Source of the DNA: JBEKCP01 sp050014815
Lineage (GTDB): Bacteria; Planctomycetota; Planctomycetia; Pirellulales; Thermoguttaceae
Direction of reading: 5' to 3'
DNA length: 9,770 nt
NCBI GenBank assembly: GCA_050014815.1
Contig: JBEKCP010000174.1
Span: 1-9,770 of the forward strand
In this document: piece by piece, positions 1 to 5,176 of the stretch
Numbering within the stretch: the first letter of the stretch is position 1
Layout of the letters: each line of letters begins with the position of its first letter
Made by a program: the position numbers and the translations under genes
Notes under the pieces: generated by a model
Seen by the model: the letters and a program-made list of their open reading frames with translations, nothing else
The model's database searches: none
What the model was told of the DNA's origin: nothing

Positions 1-425
1 ATCGTCAGCACGCAGCCGATCCGGTGGACCGCGTCGGGGTACATCGGGAGTTGTGCGGGCGGGGCCGCGAACTCCAGCAACTGGCCGCCCGCGACGGGCG
101 TCGGCGGGCCGATCACCAGCGCCTGGCCCGTGCTCAACAGCTCGCGGGCGCCCAGCGTTTCGTGGCCGTAGATCCCCTCGCCGAGGCCAATGTGGACGGC
201 CGAGGCCTGATTCATCGAGCCGCGGAAGACGATCCTCGCGGCCTGGTCGGTCAACTTCTCGGGCGGATCGAACGCCTCGTCCACCCGTTGGCCCAGCCTC
301 GCTTCGCGGCCCGCGTGGCCCGTCAGCACGACAAAGGCCACCGCGATCATCGCGAACATGGCCAACAGGCCGAGGATGACCAACAGCAGCACCCCACGGC
401 GGTTGTGCGTGCGTCTAACTCTCAT
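1..425 (-). CDS. PilX/GspK-like prepilin-family protein, 3' end cut by the window edge
   Basis: Translating the minus strand from the ATG at 425 gives 141 codons with no stop before the edge, so this is the N-terminal part of a longer gene. The start follows a strong ribosome-binding site (GAGGAGGGA, 5-nt spacer). The protein opens with a short basic leader, MRVRRTHNRRG, then a hydrophobic segment at about residues 12-35 (VLLLVILGLLAMFAMIAVAF), then a soluble part containing REARLGQRVDEAFDPPEKL. This is the layout of PilX/GspK minor pilins: basic leader, Gly at 11, hydrophobic helix. Position +5 after the Gly is Val rather than Glu, as in GspK. It is the last gene of the pilin series and the only one with a normal, repeat-free leader. 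Minor pilins of this kind are thought to prime fibre assembly at the inner membrane. Product class is inferred; the C-terminal domain is not visible. Confidence 0.72.
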   Translation of the reverse strand, partial: MRVRRTHNRRGVLLLVILGLLAMFAMIAVAFVVLTGHAGREARLGQRVDEAFDPPEKLTDQAARIVFRGSMNQASAVHIGLGEGIYGHETLGARELLSTGQALVIGPPTPVAGGQLLEFAAPPAQLPMYPDAVHRIGCVLT

Positions 426-430
426 CTCGG

Positions 431-439
431 TCCCTCCTC
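431..439 (-). promoter_or_regulatory. Ribosome-binding site of the PilX-like gene
   Basis: In gene direction the sequence GAGGAGGGA lies 5 nt before the ATG at 425. It fixes the start of a gene that has no stop in the window. Confidence 0.7.
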
Positions 440-470
440 GTTTCCGCTCTCAAACTGCCCTTGGCCCGTC

Positions 471-702
471 AAGCACGAAATCCGAATATCGAAATCCGAA
501 ACAAACCCAAGACGACAAGCACGAAATCCGAATATCGAAATCCGAAACAAACCCAAGACGACAAGCACGAAATCCGAATATCGAAATCCGAAACAAATCC
601 AAAATCAGAAAGTCAAATGTTCCAAATGTCTTGGTTTTTGTCATTCGTATTTTGTGATTTCGAATTTGTTTCGTATTTCGTATTTCGATATTCGGATTTC
701 CT
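471..702. repeat. Imperfect palindromic intergenic repeat with a 46-bp tandem array
   Basis: The left part holds two full 46-bp copies (471-516 and 517-562) plus about 35 bp of a third (from 563), each starting AAGCACGAAATCCGAATATC. The right part (about 661-701) contains the inverse complement of the same core: GAAATCCGAATATCGAAAT matches over 19 nt, followed by one additional 7-nt unit. The whole is thus a long imperfect palindrome that could fold between pilin D and the PilX-like gene. It is AT-rich against a GC-rich background and starts directly after the pilin D stop codon. It fills the only intergenic gap here approaching 300 bp. I see no gene in it. Translated fragments such as SEYRNPKQ are familiar to me as spurious peptides in planctomycete annotations (recall only). 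Confidence 0.85.
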
Positions 703-1788
703 TCACTGCTGCCACGCCGGATCCTGGTCCAGCTCCACCGTGGTCGAATACGCCCCAATCACGCTCTGCCCCATGGCGATCACGTAGTCCGGCTTACTGG
801 GATCGGTCGTCACCAACCAATCGGGGCCCGCAAGCGTCAGGCTCTGGACATAATTGGGCGCGGGGCCGAGATCGCTGATGGCCAGGACGCGATACCAACA
901 GCAAAGGCCCGAGGAACTGCTGTACAAGGCCACCCAATCGTTCGCCTTGACCCGGATGCCCAGTGTTGCAGAGCCGGGCGCATCGTTGATCGGGCCGCCA
1001 AGCTGGATGCTCCCGCCGCCCAAGGCGAGGCCGCCGGAGACATCCAGAAAACCGCTTGTCGGCACCTGGACGGCCCGCTCGGCCGTGAAATCGCGCTTGT
1101 AGCAGACGACGACGGTCACGCCGAACCGCATGGGATCGCTCGTCTGCATGACCGAAAGGAACCACGAATAGTCGCCGCTGTTGTTCACGGTCGCGCCGGG
1201 GTTATTCGGATCGGGATACGCGGGGATGTAGGATCGGCCGAACGGCTTGCGCGGCGACGAGTTGTCCTGCTCGGGAAACGCGACGATCAAGTCGTCCGGC
1301 GAAACGAAGATCGCTTGCGGGTTAATCGCCTTGCCGTTGGCGTCCGTCGCGATCGCAATGCGGGGGAGGGTCGTGCCGGCCACCGTGCCGGGCGCGGAGT
1401 TGGCGACGCCCAGCGGGTCGATGACGAACGACAGGAGACCCGAGCTGGGAGCGGCCGACCAGTACCGCGAGTCGAGCATTCGCCGGACCTTGACGTCGCG
1501 GAGTGCGGCCCGGCCGCAATCGCCCGAGCGATCGGCCTTGACCGCCTCGAGGATCGTGAAGCTCCCGACGGGCAGGAGCGCGGCCAGTCCCAGCATGCCC
1601 ACCGAGAGGACGAAGACCGAGATGAGCACTTCCATGAGGCTGACGCCGCGGCGGGAGAAAGGATTTTGGATTTTGGATTTTGGATTTTGGATTCGGGCAC
1701 CATGCGCAGCATGGTCGTGGGGATTGGATTGCAACCTGCAATCTGCAATTTGAAATCCAAAATCTAAAATCCAAAATCTAAAATCCAT
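703..1788 (-). CDS. Pilin D: PilV/GspI-like prepilin with a repeat-derived leader
   Basis: A 361-residue minor pilin-like protein. The prepilin-peptidase site is at Gly48|Val49 (SRRG|VSLMEV), with Glu53 at mature position +5, followed by a hydrophobic helix at about 49-75 (VLISVFVLSVGMLGLAAL). The motif LMEVLISVFVLSVGMLG is typical of PilV/GspI. The mature part is about 313 residues and carries a CC pair near LCCWYRVLAIS. The predicted leader of 48 residues is far longer than the usual 5-25 and is almost all translated repeat: MDFRFWILDFGFQIADCRLQ, then a KSKIQNP segment. No ATG, GTG or TTG occurs in frame after residue 19. The ATG at 1788 has GGGGAGAGG 11 nt upstream. It sits 65 bp after pilin C and probably belongs to the same operon. 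The protein class is well supported; the exact N-terminus is uncertain. Confidence 0.85.
   Translation of the reverse strand: MDFRFWILDFGFQIADCRLQSNPHDHAAHGARIQNPKSKIQNPFSRRGVSLMEVLISVFVLSVGMLGLAALLPVGSFTILEAVKADRSGDCGRAALRDVKVRRMLDSRYWSAAPSSGLLSFVIDPLGVANSAPGTVAGTTLPRIAIATDANGKAINPQAIFVSPDDLIVAFPEQDNSSPRKPFGRSYIPAYPDPNNPGATVNNSGDYSWFLSVMQTSDPMRFGVTVVVCYKRDFTAERAVQVPTSGFLDVSGGLALGGGSIQLGGPINDAPGSATLGIRVKANDWVALYSSSSGLCCWYRVLAISDLGPAPNYVQSLTLAGPDWLVTTDPSKPDYVIAMGQSVIGAYSTTVELDQDPAWQQ
1661..1693. repeat. GGATTTT heptamer array inside the pilin D leader
   Basis: Four exact GGATTTT units plus GGATT on the plus strand. In gene direction this reads (AAAATCC)n and encodes a polar, basic QNPKSKIQNP segment that ends five residues before the prepilin cleavage site. 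The unit has no stop codon in any of the six frames. Confidence 0.95.
1699..1715. repeat. ACCATGC-GCA-GCATGGT hairpin
   Basis: A perfect 7-bp stem with a GCA triloop, between the two heptamer arrays of the pilin D leader. A near-identical copy with one stem mismatch lies in the pilin A leader around 4974-4990. Both copies are flanked by the same GGATTCGGGC and GGATTGCAA sequences, so they are copies of one element. Confidence 0.8.
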
Positions 1789-1816
1789 AACCCGTCCCGC
1801 CTCTCCCCGCTAATCC
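1729..1816 (-). repeat. Duplicated RBS-start-leader cassette, copy 1 (pilin D)
   Basis: This 88-bp segment matches 3991-4077. The first 62 bp (1729-1790) are identical, and the rest differs by three substitutions and one single-base gap. In gene direction it carries GAGAGG, an 11-nt spacer, ATG and the first 19-20 leader codons. Two otherwise different pilin genes thus share the same translation-initiation region. Confidence 0.9.
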
Positions 1817-1817
1817 T

Positions 1818-1853
1818 CAAATCCAAAATCGAAAATCCAAAATCTAAAATCCC
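1818..1853. repeat. AAAATCC-type heptamer array after the pilin C stop codon
   Basis: Units AAATCCA, AAATCGA and AAATCTA are repeated at 7-nt spacing, ending immediately beside the pilin C stop (TGA at 1856-1854). Together with 1729-1816 this fills the pilin C-pilin D gap. Confidence 0.85.
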
Positions 1854-3017
1854 TCACCTTCCCGCCATCGCGTCCGACTGCCGGGCAAAGCTGCGGCTCT
1901 GGAAGAGATTGGCGGCGCCGACCGCGGCCATGTCGGTCGTGACGATCAGGCCGGTGACCGGGTTGACGGCGACCCAGAGATTCGTCTGGTCGTCGAGATT
2001 CGTCTGGCCCGGCGCCATGCCGACCTTCTCGACCTTGCCGACCAGGAGATAGATCGGCGCCGGCGCGAACGCATAGTTGTTCGCGTAGCAAATGCGATCG
2101 ACCGATCCGCTGGGCGAGAACAAGATCGTGACCGGCGACGTGTCCGAGCCCCAGTTCGAGGCGGTTCCGCCGGACAGCGAATCGGGGCCGGAGCACGCCA
2201 GGTCCACCACCGCCGGCGACGGCAGTTGCAAGGCCGAGGCGGCCGACTTGACCGGCCGCCGCAGGATCTCGTAGGGCACCCCCGGCGAGCCACCGTTCCA
2301 CGGAAGGTTCTGTACCTGATCGACAGTGCCCGCCAGCGAGCCGCTGCCGACGCTCGTGATCGTGTACCACGGGCCCTGGTAGTTGAACTGGATCTGGTCG
2401 TTGACGTGGACGATGTTGTTGTCGAAACCGGAATTGAACGTCGCCTGGACCTGGGCGGTCCCGCCGCTCAACGACGTTAACGTGACGGAGGCGACGGCCC
2501 CAATGCTGTCGCCGCCGTAGGGGGCGGGCGTCTCGACCTGCGTGAGCGTCATCGAGCACTGGGGATTGGCGGGCAGCCGCTCGATCATGACGCCGCAGGG
2601 CCGCCCGGTGGCCATGGCCAGTTGCCGCGCCGAGTTGAGATAGAGGTGTACCGCCCGGGACGCCTCCCGCGTCCGCGCCTGGTCCATCCCGGACGGCAGC
2701 CGCTGGAGCGCCGCGCTGGCCAAAATCATCAGCACGGTCAGGACGACCAGGAGCTCGATGAGCGTGATCCCGCGCCGGCGCGGGCGGGGACGGGAGGATA
2801 TTTCACGCAAAGGCGCAAAGGCGCAAAGCCACAAAGGAAAGCACGAGGGGTTGCTTTGCCACTTTGCGCCTTTGCGCCTTTGCGTGAAATATCCGCCGTT
2901 TCGTGCGGGAATACAATCTGAGATTTCAGATTTGGGATTCGAAATCTGAGATTTGAAACCTGAGACTTGAAGTCCGAAATCCAAAATCCAAAATCCAAAA
3001 TCCAAAATCCGTCTCAT
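1854..3017 (-). CDS. Pilin C: GspH/FimT-like prepilin with an 83-residue repeat-derived leader
   Basis: A 387-residue reading frame. The cleavage site is Gly83|Ile84 (RPRRRG|ITLIEL), with Glu88 at +5, and a hydrophobic helix at about 84-105. After it comes LQRLPSGMDQARTREASRAV and then AVHLYLNSARQLAMATGRPC, which fits the GspH/FimT minor pseudopilin pattern (long first helix, then a beta-rich domain). The mature part is about 304 residues. Everything before PRPRRRG is translated repeat: ILDFGFWILDFG from heptamers, then GGYFTQRRKGAK and LCAFAPLREI from the two arms of a 99-bp palindrome. The ATG at 3017 lies 4 nt after pilin B's stop, with only a weak AGAAG upstream, suggesting translational coupling. 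A TTG at about residue 70 would give an ordinary 14-residue leader but has no visible ribosome-binding site. The mature protein is certain as a class; the start is doubtful. Confidence 0.82.
   Translation of the reverse strand: MRRILDFGFWILDFGLQVSGFKSQISNPKSEISDCIPARNGGYFTQRRKGAKWQSNPSCFPLWLCAFAPLREISSRPRPRRRGITLIELLVVLTVLMILASAALQRLPSGMDQARTREASRAVHLYLNSARQLAMATGRPCGVMIERLPANPQCSMTLTQVETPAPYGGDSIGAVASVTLTSLSGGTAQVQATFNSGFDNNIVHVNDQIQFNYQGPWYTITSVGSGSLAGTVDQVQNLPWNGGSPGVPYEILRRPVKSAASALQLPSPAVVDLACSGPDSLSGGTASNWGSDTSPVTILFSPSGSVDRICYANNYAFAPAPIYLLVGKVEKVGMAPGQTNLDDQTNLWVAVNPVTGLIVTTDMAAVGAANLFQSRSFARQSDAMAGR
2796..2894. repeat. 99-bp palindrome with perfect 33-bp arms, inside the pilin C leader
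   Basis: The left arm 2796-2828 starts GGATATTTCACGCAAAGG and the right arm 2862-2894 ends CCTTTGCGTGAAATATCC. They are exact reverse complements over 33 bp around a 33-bp loop. Each arm contains three CGCAAAG units spaced 8 bp apart (AAGGCGC period). The element is read through by the pilin C frame. Its translation (YFTQRRKGAK, FAPLREI) is a peptide I recall from many unrelated bacterial annotations, which suggests a widespread non-autonomous repeat; I cannot verify this here. Confidence 0.95.
2917..3010. repeat. Heptamer array and TCAGATTT inverted repeat at the pilin C 5' end
   Basis: From about 2977 to 3010 the AAATCCA heptamer is repeated almost perfectly. Next to it lies a degenerate stretch with the inverted pair TCAGATTT / AAATCTGA around an 8-bp centre. 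In gene direction the array encodes ILDFGFWILDFG, immediately after the predicted ATG at 3017. Confidence 0.85.
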
Positions 3018-3021
3018 GGCG

Positions 3022-4050
3022 TCACTTCTGTTCCATGTGGTGGTTCGTGATCGGGAAGCCGGACGTAACGAGCCCGGCGCTTTGGTCGTTTTGGCACGGA
3101 TTAAGCCAGCCCTGCGGCTTGTTGTTCGGGTCGCTCGGGTTGTCGTAGAGGCCGAAACTGATCCCGTAATTGTCGGTACCGTTGCCGTTCTTTCCGATCA
3201 CGCCCGCGAAAATGAGCGGAAACAGTTGGTAGGCGCTTGAATCGACGCCCCGGGGGTCCAGCGGGTCGTGATGGTTGATCGGGTCCGCGATCTGGATGTC
3301 GGAACACGCAACGCCGCCCGCCACCGGCGTCCCCGCCAGGGTCTGCGAGAAGCCCGGCGCCCAGCGGAAGAAGCTGATCGGCCGGCCCCAGCCGTCGATG
3401 AACGAGAGGAGCCCGTCGCCATCGACGTCGGCGATCTCGTCCTGGCTGAACAGCGCCTTGTTCTGCGGATTGCCCATGGTCACGATCATGTAAAGGCACT
3501 TGGCCCGCTGGTGGTCCGACGGCGCGAACGTCATTTTCAGCCGGTAGAGCCGGTGGAGGGCCGGCTCCGGCAACTTCAGCGAAGAACCCACCCCCGCCAG
3601 GCTTCCCACGTCGACCTGGCTCTGGCCGATGTCCCCCGAGACGTCCTGGACATACCCCTCGGGCATCTCCATGCGCATGAGGTCGCGGATTGCGTACATC
3701 CGCAGCGCGGCCGCGGTCTTCGGCGCGAGGCCGGTGAAGCTGATCGGCAGCCGCCGCGTCCGGTACAACTCGTACTTCTGCATGATAATGTCGTTGATCT
3801 TGGCGATGGTGGCCTTGGTGTGGGCCATCCGGGCCGCCTCCCGCGTCCGCTGCAAGGCCGCCAGCGAAATCCCCGCCAGCATGGCGATAATCACCACCAC
3901 CACCAGGAGCTCGATGAGCGTGAAGCCGGGGCGGGGGGAGGGATTTTGGATTTTTGATTTTGGATTTTGGATTGGGGATTGGGGATTGGGTTGCAACCTG
4001 CAATCTGCAATTTGAAATCCAAAATCTAAAATCCAAAATCTAAAATCCAT
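3022..4050 (-). CDS. Pilin B: type IV prepilin-like / GspG-like protein with an EF-hand-like loop
   Basis: 342 residues from the ATG at 4050. The cleavage site is Gly42|Phe43 (PRPG|FTLIELLVVV), with Glu47 at +5, a hydrophobic helix at about 43-66, then a charged amphipathic helix (QRTREAARMAHTKATIAKIN). The mature part is about 300 residues. Residues 208-219 read DVDGDGLLSFID, with Asp at loop positions 1, 3, 5 and 12 and Gly at 6, as in calcium-binding EF-hand/dockerin loops; GWGRPISFFRW follows. The 42-residue leader is repeat-derived, and its first 20 residues are identical to those of pilin D. A GTG at 4062 in the same frame would add four residues. I prefer the ATG because it lies at the same place as pilin D's ATG in the duplicated cassette, with GAGAGG 11 nt upstream. 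Candidate pilin or pseudopilin; which subunit is major is unknown. Confidence 0.85.
   Translation of the reverse strand: MDFRFWILDFGFQIADCRLQPNPQSPIQNPKSKIQNPSPRPGFTLIELLVVVVIIAMLAGISLAALQRTREAARMAHTKATIAKINDIIMQKYELYRTRRLPISFTGLAPKTAAALRMYAIRDLMRMEMPEGYVQDVSGDIGQSQVDVGSLAGVGSSLKLPEPALHRLYRLKMTFAPSDHQRAKCLYMIVTMGNPQNKALFSQDEIADVDGDGLLSFIDGWGRPISFFRWAPGFSQTLAGTPVAGGVACSDIQIADPINHHDPLDPRGVDSSAYQLFPLIFAGVIGKNGNGTDNYGISFGLYDNPSDPNNKPQGWLNPCQNDQSAGLVTSGFPITNHHMEQK
3941..3990. repeat. Heptamer arrays inside the pilin B leader
   Basis: GGATTTT-type units, one of them GGATTTTT, are followed by GGATTGG / GGATTGGG variants on the plus strand. In gene direction they encode PNPQSPIQNPKSKIQNP just before the prepilin cleavage site. 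The cluster joins the duplicated cassette beginning at 3991. Confidence 0.9.
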
Positions 4051-4077
4051 AATCCGTCCCACCTCTCACGCTAATCC
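3991..4077 (-). repeat. Duplicated RBS-start-leader cassette, copy 2 (pilin B)
   Basis: Partner of 1729-1816, with 62 bp identical (3991-4052) and the remainder nearly so. It contains the GAGAGG ribosome-binding site, the ATG at 4050 and the first 20 codons of pilin B. Confidence 0.9.
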
Positions 4078-4084
4078 CCAGTCG

Positions 4085-4118
4085 CCAATCCAAAATCCAA
4101 AATCTAAAATCCAAAATC
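4085..4118. repeat. Heptamer array in the pilin A-pilin B gap
   Basis: AATCCAA / AATCTAA units at 7-nt spacing fill the gap. The array ends about 11 bp before the pilin A stop codon (4130-4132). Confidence 0.85.
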
Positions 4119-4129
4119 CCTCTCCCCCC

Positions 4130-5086
4130 TCACGGCATGTCGCTTTCCACCTTCGCCCTGCTGGTGAAGTTGGTGATGTCGTCGTACGTGTTCTGGCCGT
4201 AGTTGTCGCCCTTGGGATAGTGCGGCGATCCGCCGGTGCTGGCCGAGTACAGGCCGTCGAGGCCGGGACACATCAACTGGAACGACTGCGGATTGACCCA
4301 GGTGGCGCCCGACGGGTCGGCCGCCACGTCGACGTAGGGCTGCGCGTTGTTGAACGTCCCCGTATAGGCGGCGGCCACGGCCTTGAAATAGACGTGGGGC
4401 TGCGGCGCGGTGCCGGCCGCGGGCGGCGCGGTCGTGGGCGTCGTCAGGTCGTTCTGGGGATAGTAAACGTAGAGGCCGGCGCCGGAGCCCGGCCCGACCC
4501 GGGTCCGGTCGAAATTGAAGAACGGCCCGATGCGGTTGGTGTTGGTGCTGGCGTCGAACGGGTTGAGCGGGTTGGAGCTGAAGCCGATGAAATTGCCGCT
4601 GGTGGGATCCTTCATCCCGCCGAGCCAGAAGACCAGGGCCTCGGCAGGCGTGGTGGGCGGGGTCGGCACCGCGCCCGAGTACCGCGGGAAGGCCCGGCGA
4701 ACGCACTGTTGCCAGTCGGCCGGATTCAAGGTGTCGGGCGGATACTGGCCGCCGAAAAGCTGGTTCCGCGCCTGCTCCAGCGCCAGCTCCAATTGCTTGA
4801 TCTCGGACTTCATTCGCCAGTTGCGGACGGCATTCCGCACCGGCACGGCCGCGGCCAGCAACAGTCCCGCCAGGACGCCGATGATCACGACCACCATGAG
4901 GATCTCGACCAGGGTGAAACCGCGTCGACGGTGGGGGATTTTGGATTTTGGATTTTGGATTTTGGATTCGGGCGCAATGCGCAGCATGGTCGCGGGGAAT
5001 GGATTGCAAGTTGGGCACGACCGCTGGCATGGTGCCCGATTGCAAACTGCAAATTGCACGCGGTTGTCGGAGACTCCCGTTTTCAT
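4130..5086 (-). CDS. Pilin A: GspG/PilA-like prepilin, first pilin after the platform gene
   Basis: 318 residues from the ATG at 5086, chosen because it has a textbook ribosome-binding site (AAGGAG, 6-nt spacer). The frame stays open upstream to a TTG at 5167, but that stretch is repeat with no such signal. The cleavage site is Gly56|Phe57 (HRRRG|FTLVEILMVVV), with Glu61 at +5 and a hydrophobic helix at about 57-82, followed by RNWRMKSEIKQLELALEQAR, an amphipathic helix usual in major pilins/GspG. The mature part is about 262 residues. The C-terminal region has SFQLMCPGLDGLY and a Gly/Asp/Asn-rich segment ending YDDITNF, a pattern I associate with planctomycete pilins (recall). The leader begins with a plausible native MKTG and ends with a plausible native HRRRG; between them lies translated repeat containing four cysteines in CNRAPCQRSCPTC. 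Position next to the platform gene suggests a structural pilin. Confidence 0.86.
   Translation of the reverse strand: MKTGVSDNRVQFAVCNRAPCQRSCPTCNPFPATMLRIAPESKIQNPKSKIPHRRRGFTLVEILMVVVIIGVLAGLLLAAAVPVRNAVRNWRMKSEIKQLELALEQARNQLFGGQYPPDTLNPADWQQCVRRAFPRYSGAVPTPPTTPAEALVFWLGGMKDPTSGNFIGFSSNPLNPFDASTNTNRIGPFFNFDRTRVGPGSGAGLYVYYPQNDLTTPTTAPPAAGTAPQPHVYFKAVAAAYTGTFNNAQPYVDVAADPSGATWVNPQSFQLMCPGLDGLYSASTGGSPHYPKGDNYGQNTYDDITNFTSRAKVESDMP
4936..5055. repeat. Composite repeat inside the pilin A leader
   Basis: Four exact GGATTTT units plus GGATT (4936-4968) are followed by CGGGCGCAATGCGCAGCATG, then GGGGAATGGATTGCAA. The first 70-75 bp match the element at 1661-1733 of pilin D with only a few substitutions. 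Relative to the downstream pilin gene, however, the two copies are read in different frames: CGA ATC in D, GAA TCC in A. Both stay open. Confidence 0.9.
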
Positions 5087-5092
5087 ATTTCG

Positions 5093-5098
5093 CTCCTT
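5093..5098 (-). promoter_or_regulatory. Ribosome-binding site of pilin A
   Basis: AAGGAG lies 6 nt before the ATG at 5086 in gene direction. It decides the start against the upstream in-frame TTG (5167) and ATG (5101). Confidence 0.8.
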
Positions 5099-5126
5099 CA
5101 TGGTTCGTTCAGGGCCGCCATGGCAA

Positions 5127-5173
5127 GCCGCAAGCGGCCAATCCAAAATCCCCAATCTAAAATCCAAAATCCC
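5127..5173. repeat. GCCGC-AA-GCGGC hairpin plus heptamer array between pilC and pilin A
   Basis: A short perfect inverted repeat (5127-5138) adjoins AATCCAA / AATCTAA-type units (5140-5173) that end about 4 bp before the PilC stop codon. The gap to the pilin A start is 90 bp. The hairpin is too short, and lacks a following T-run in gene direction, to be called a terminator. Confidence 0.75.
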
Positions 5174-5176
5174 TTC

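Noticed and set aside
471..600. CRISPR array
   Set aside because: The direct repeats are contiguous with no unique spacers between them, and no cas gene is present.
24..878. Plus-strand open frame of 284 codons
   Set aside because: Antisense to the PilX-like gene and the end of pilin D, joined through the 46-bp repeat (NPNIEIRNKPK-like peptides). Not a credible protein.
4130..5167. Longer pilin A starting at the TTG at 5167
   Set aside because: No ribosome-binding site there; the stretch is heptamer repeat and short hairpin. AAGGAG before the ATG at 5086 is far stronger.
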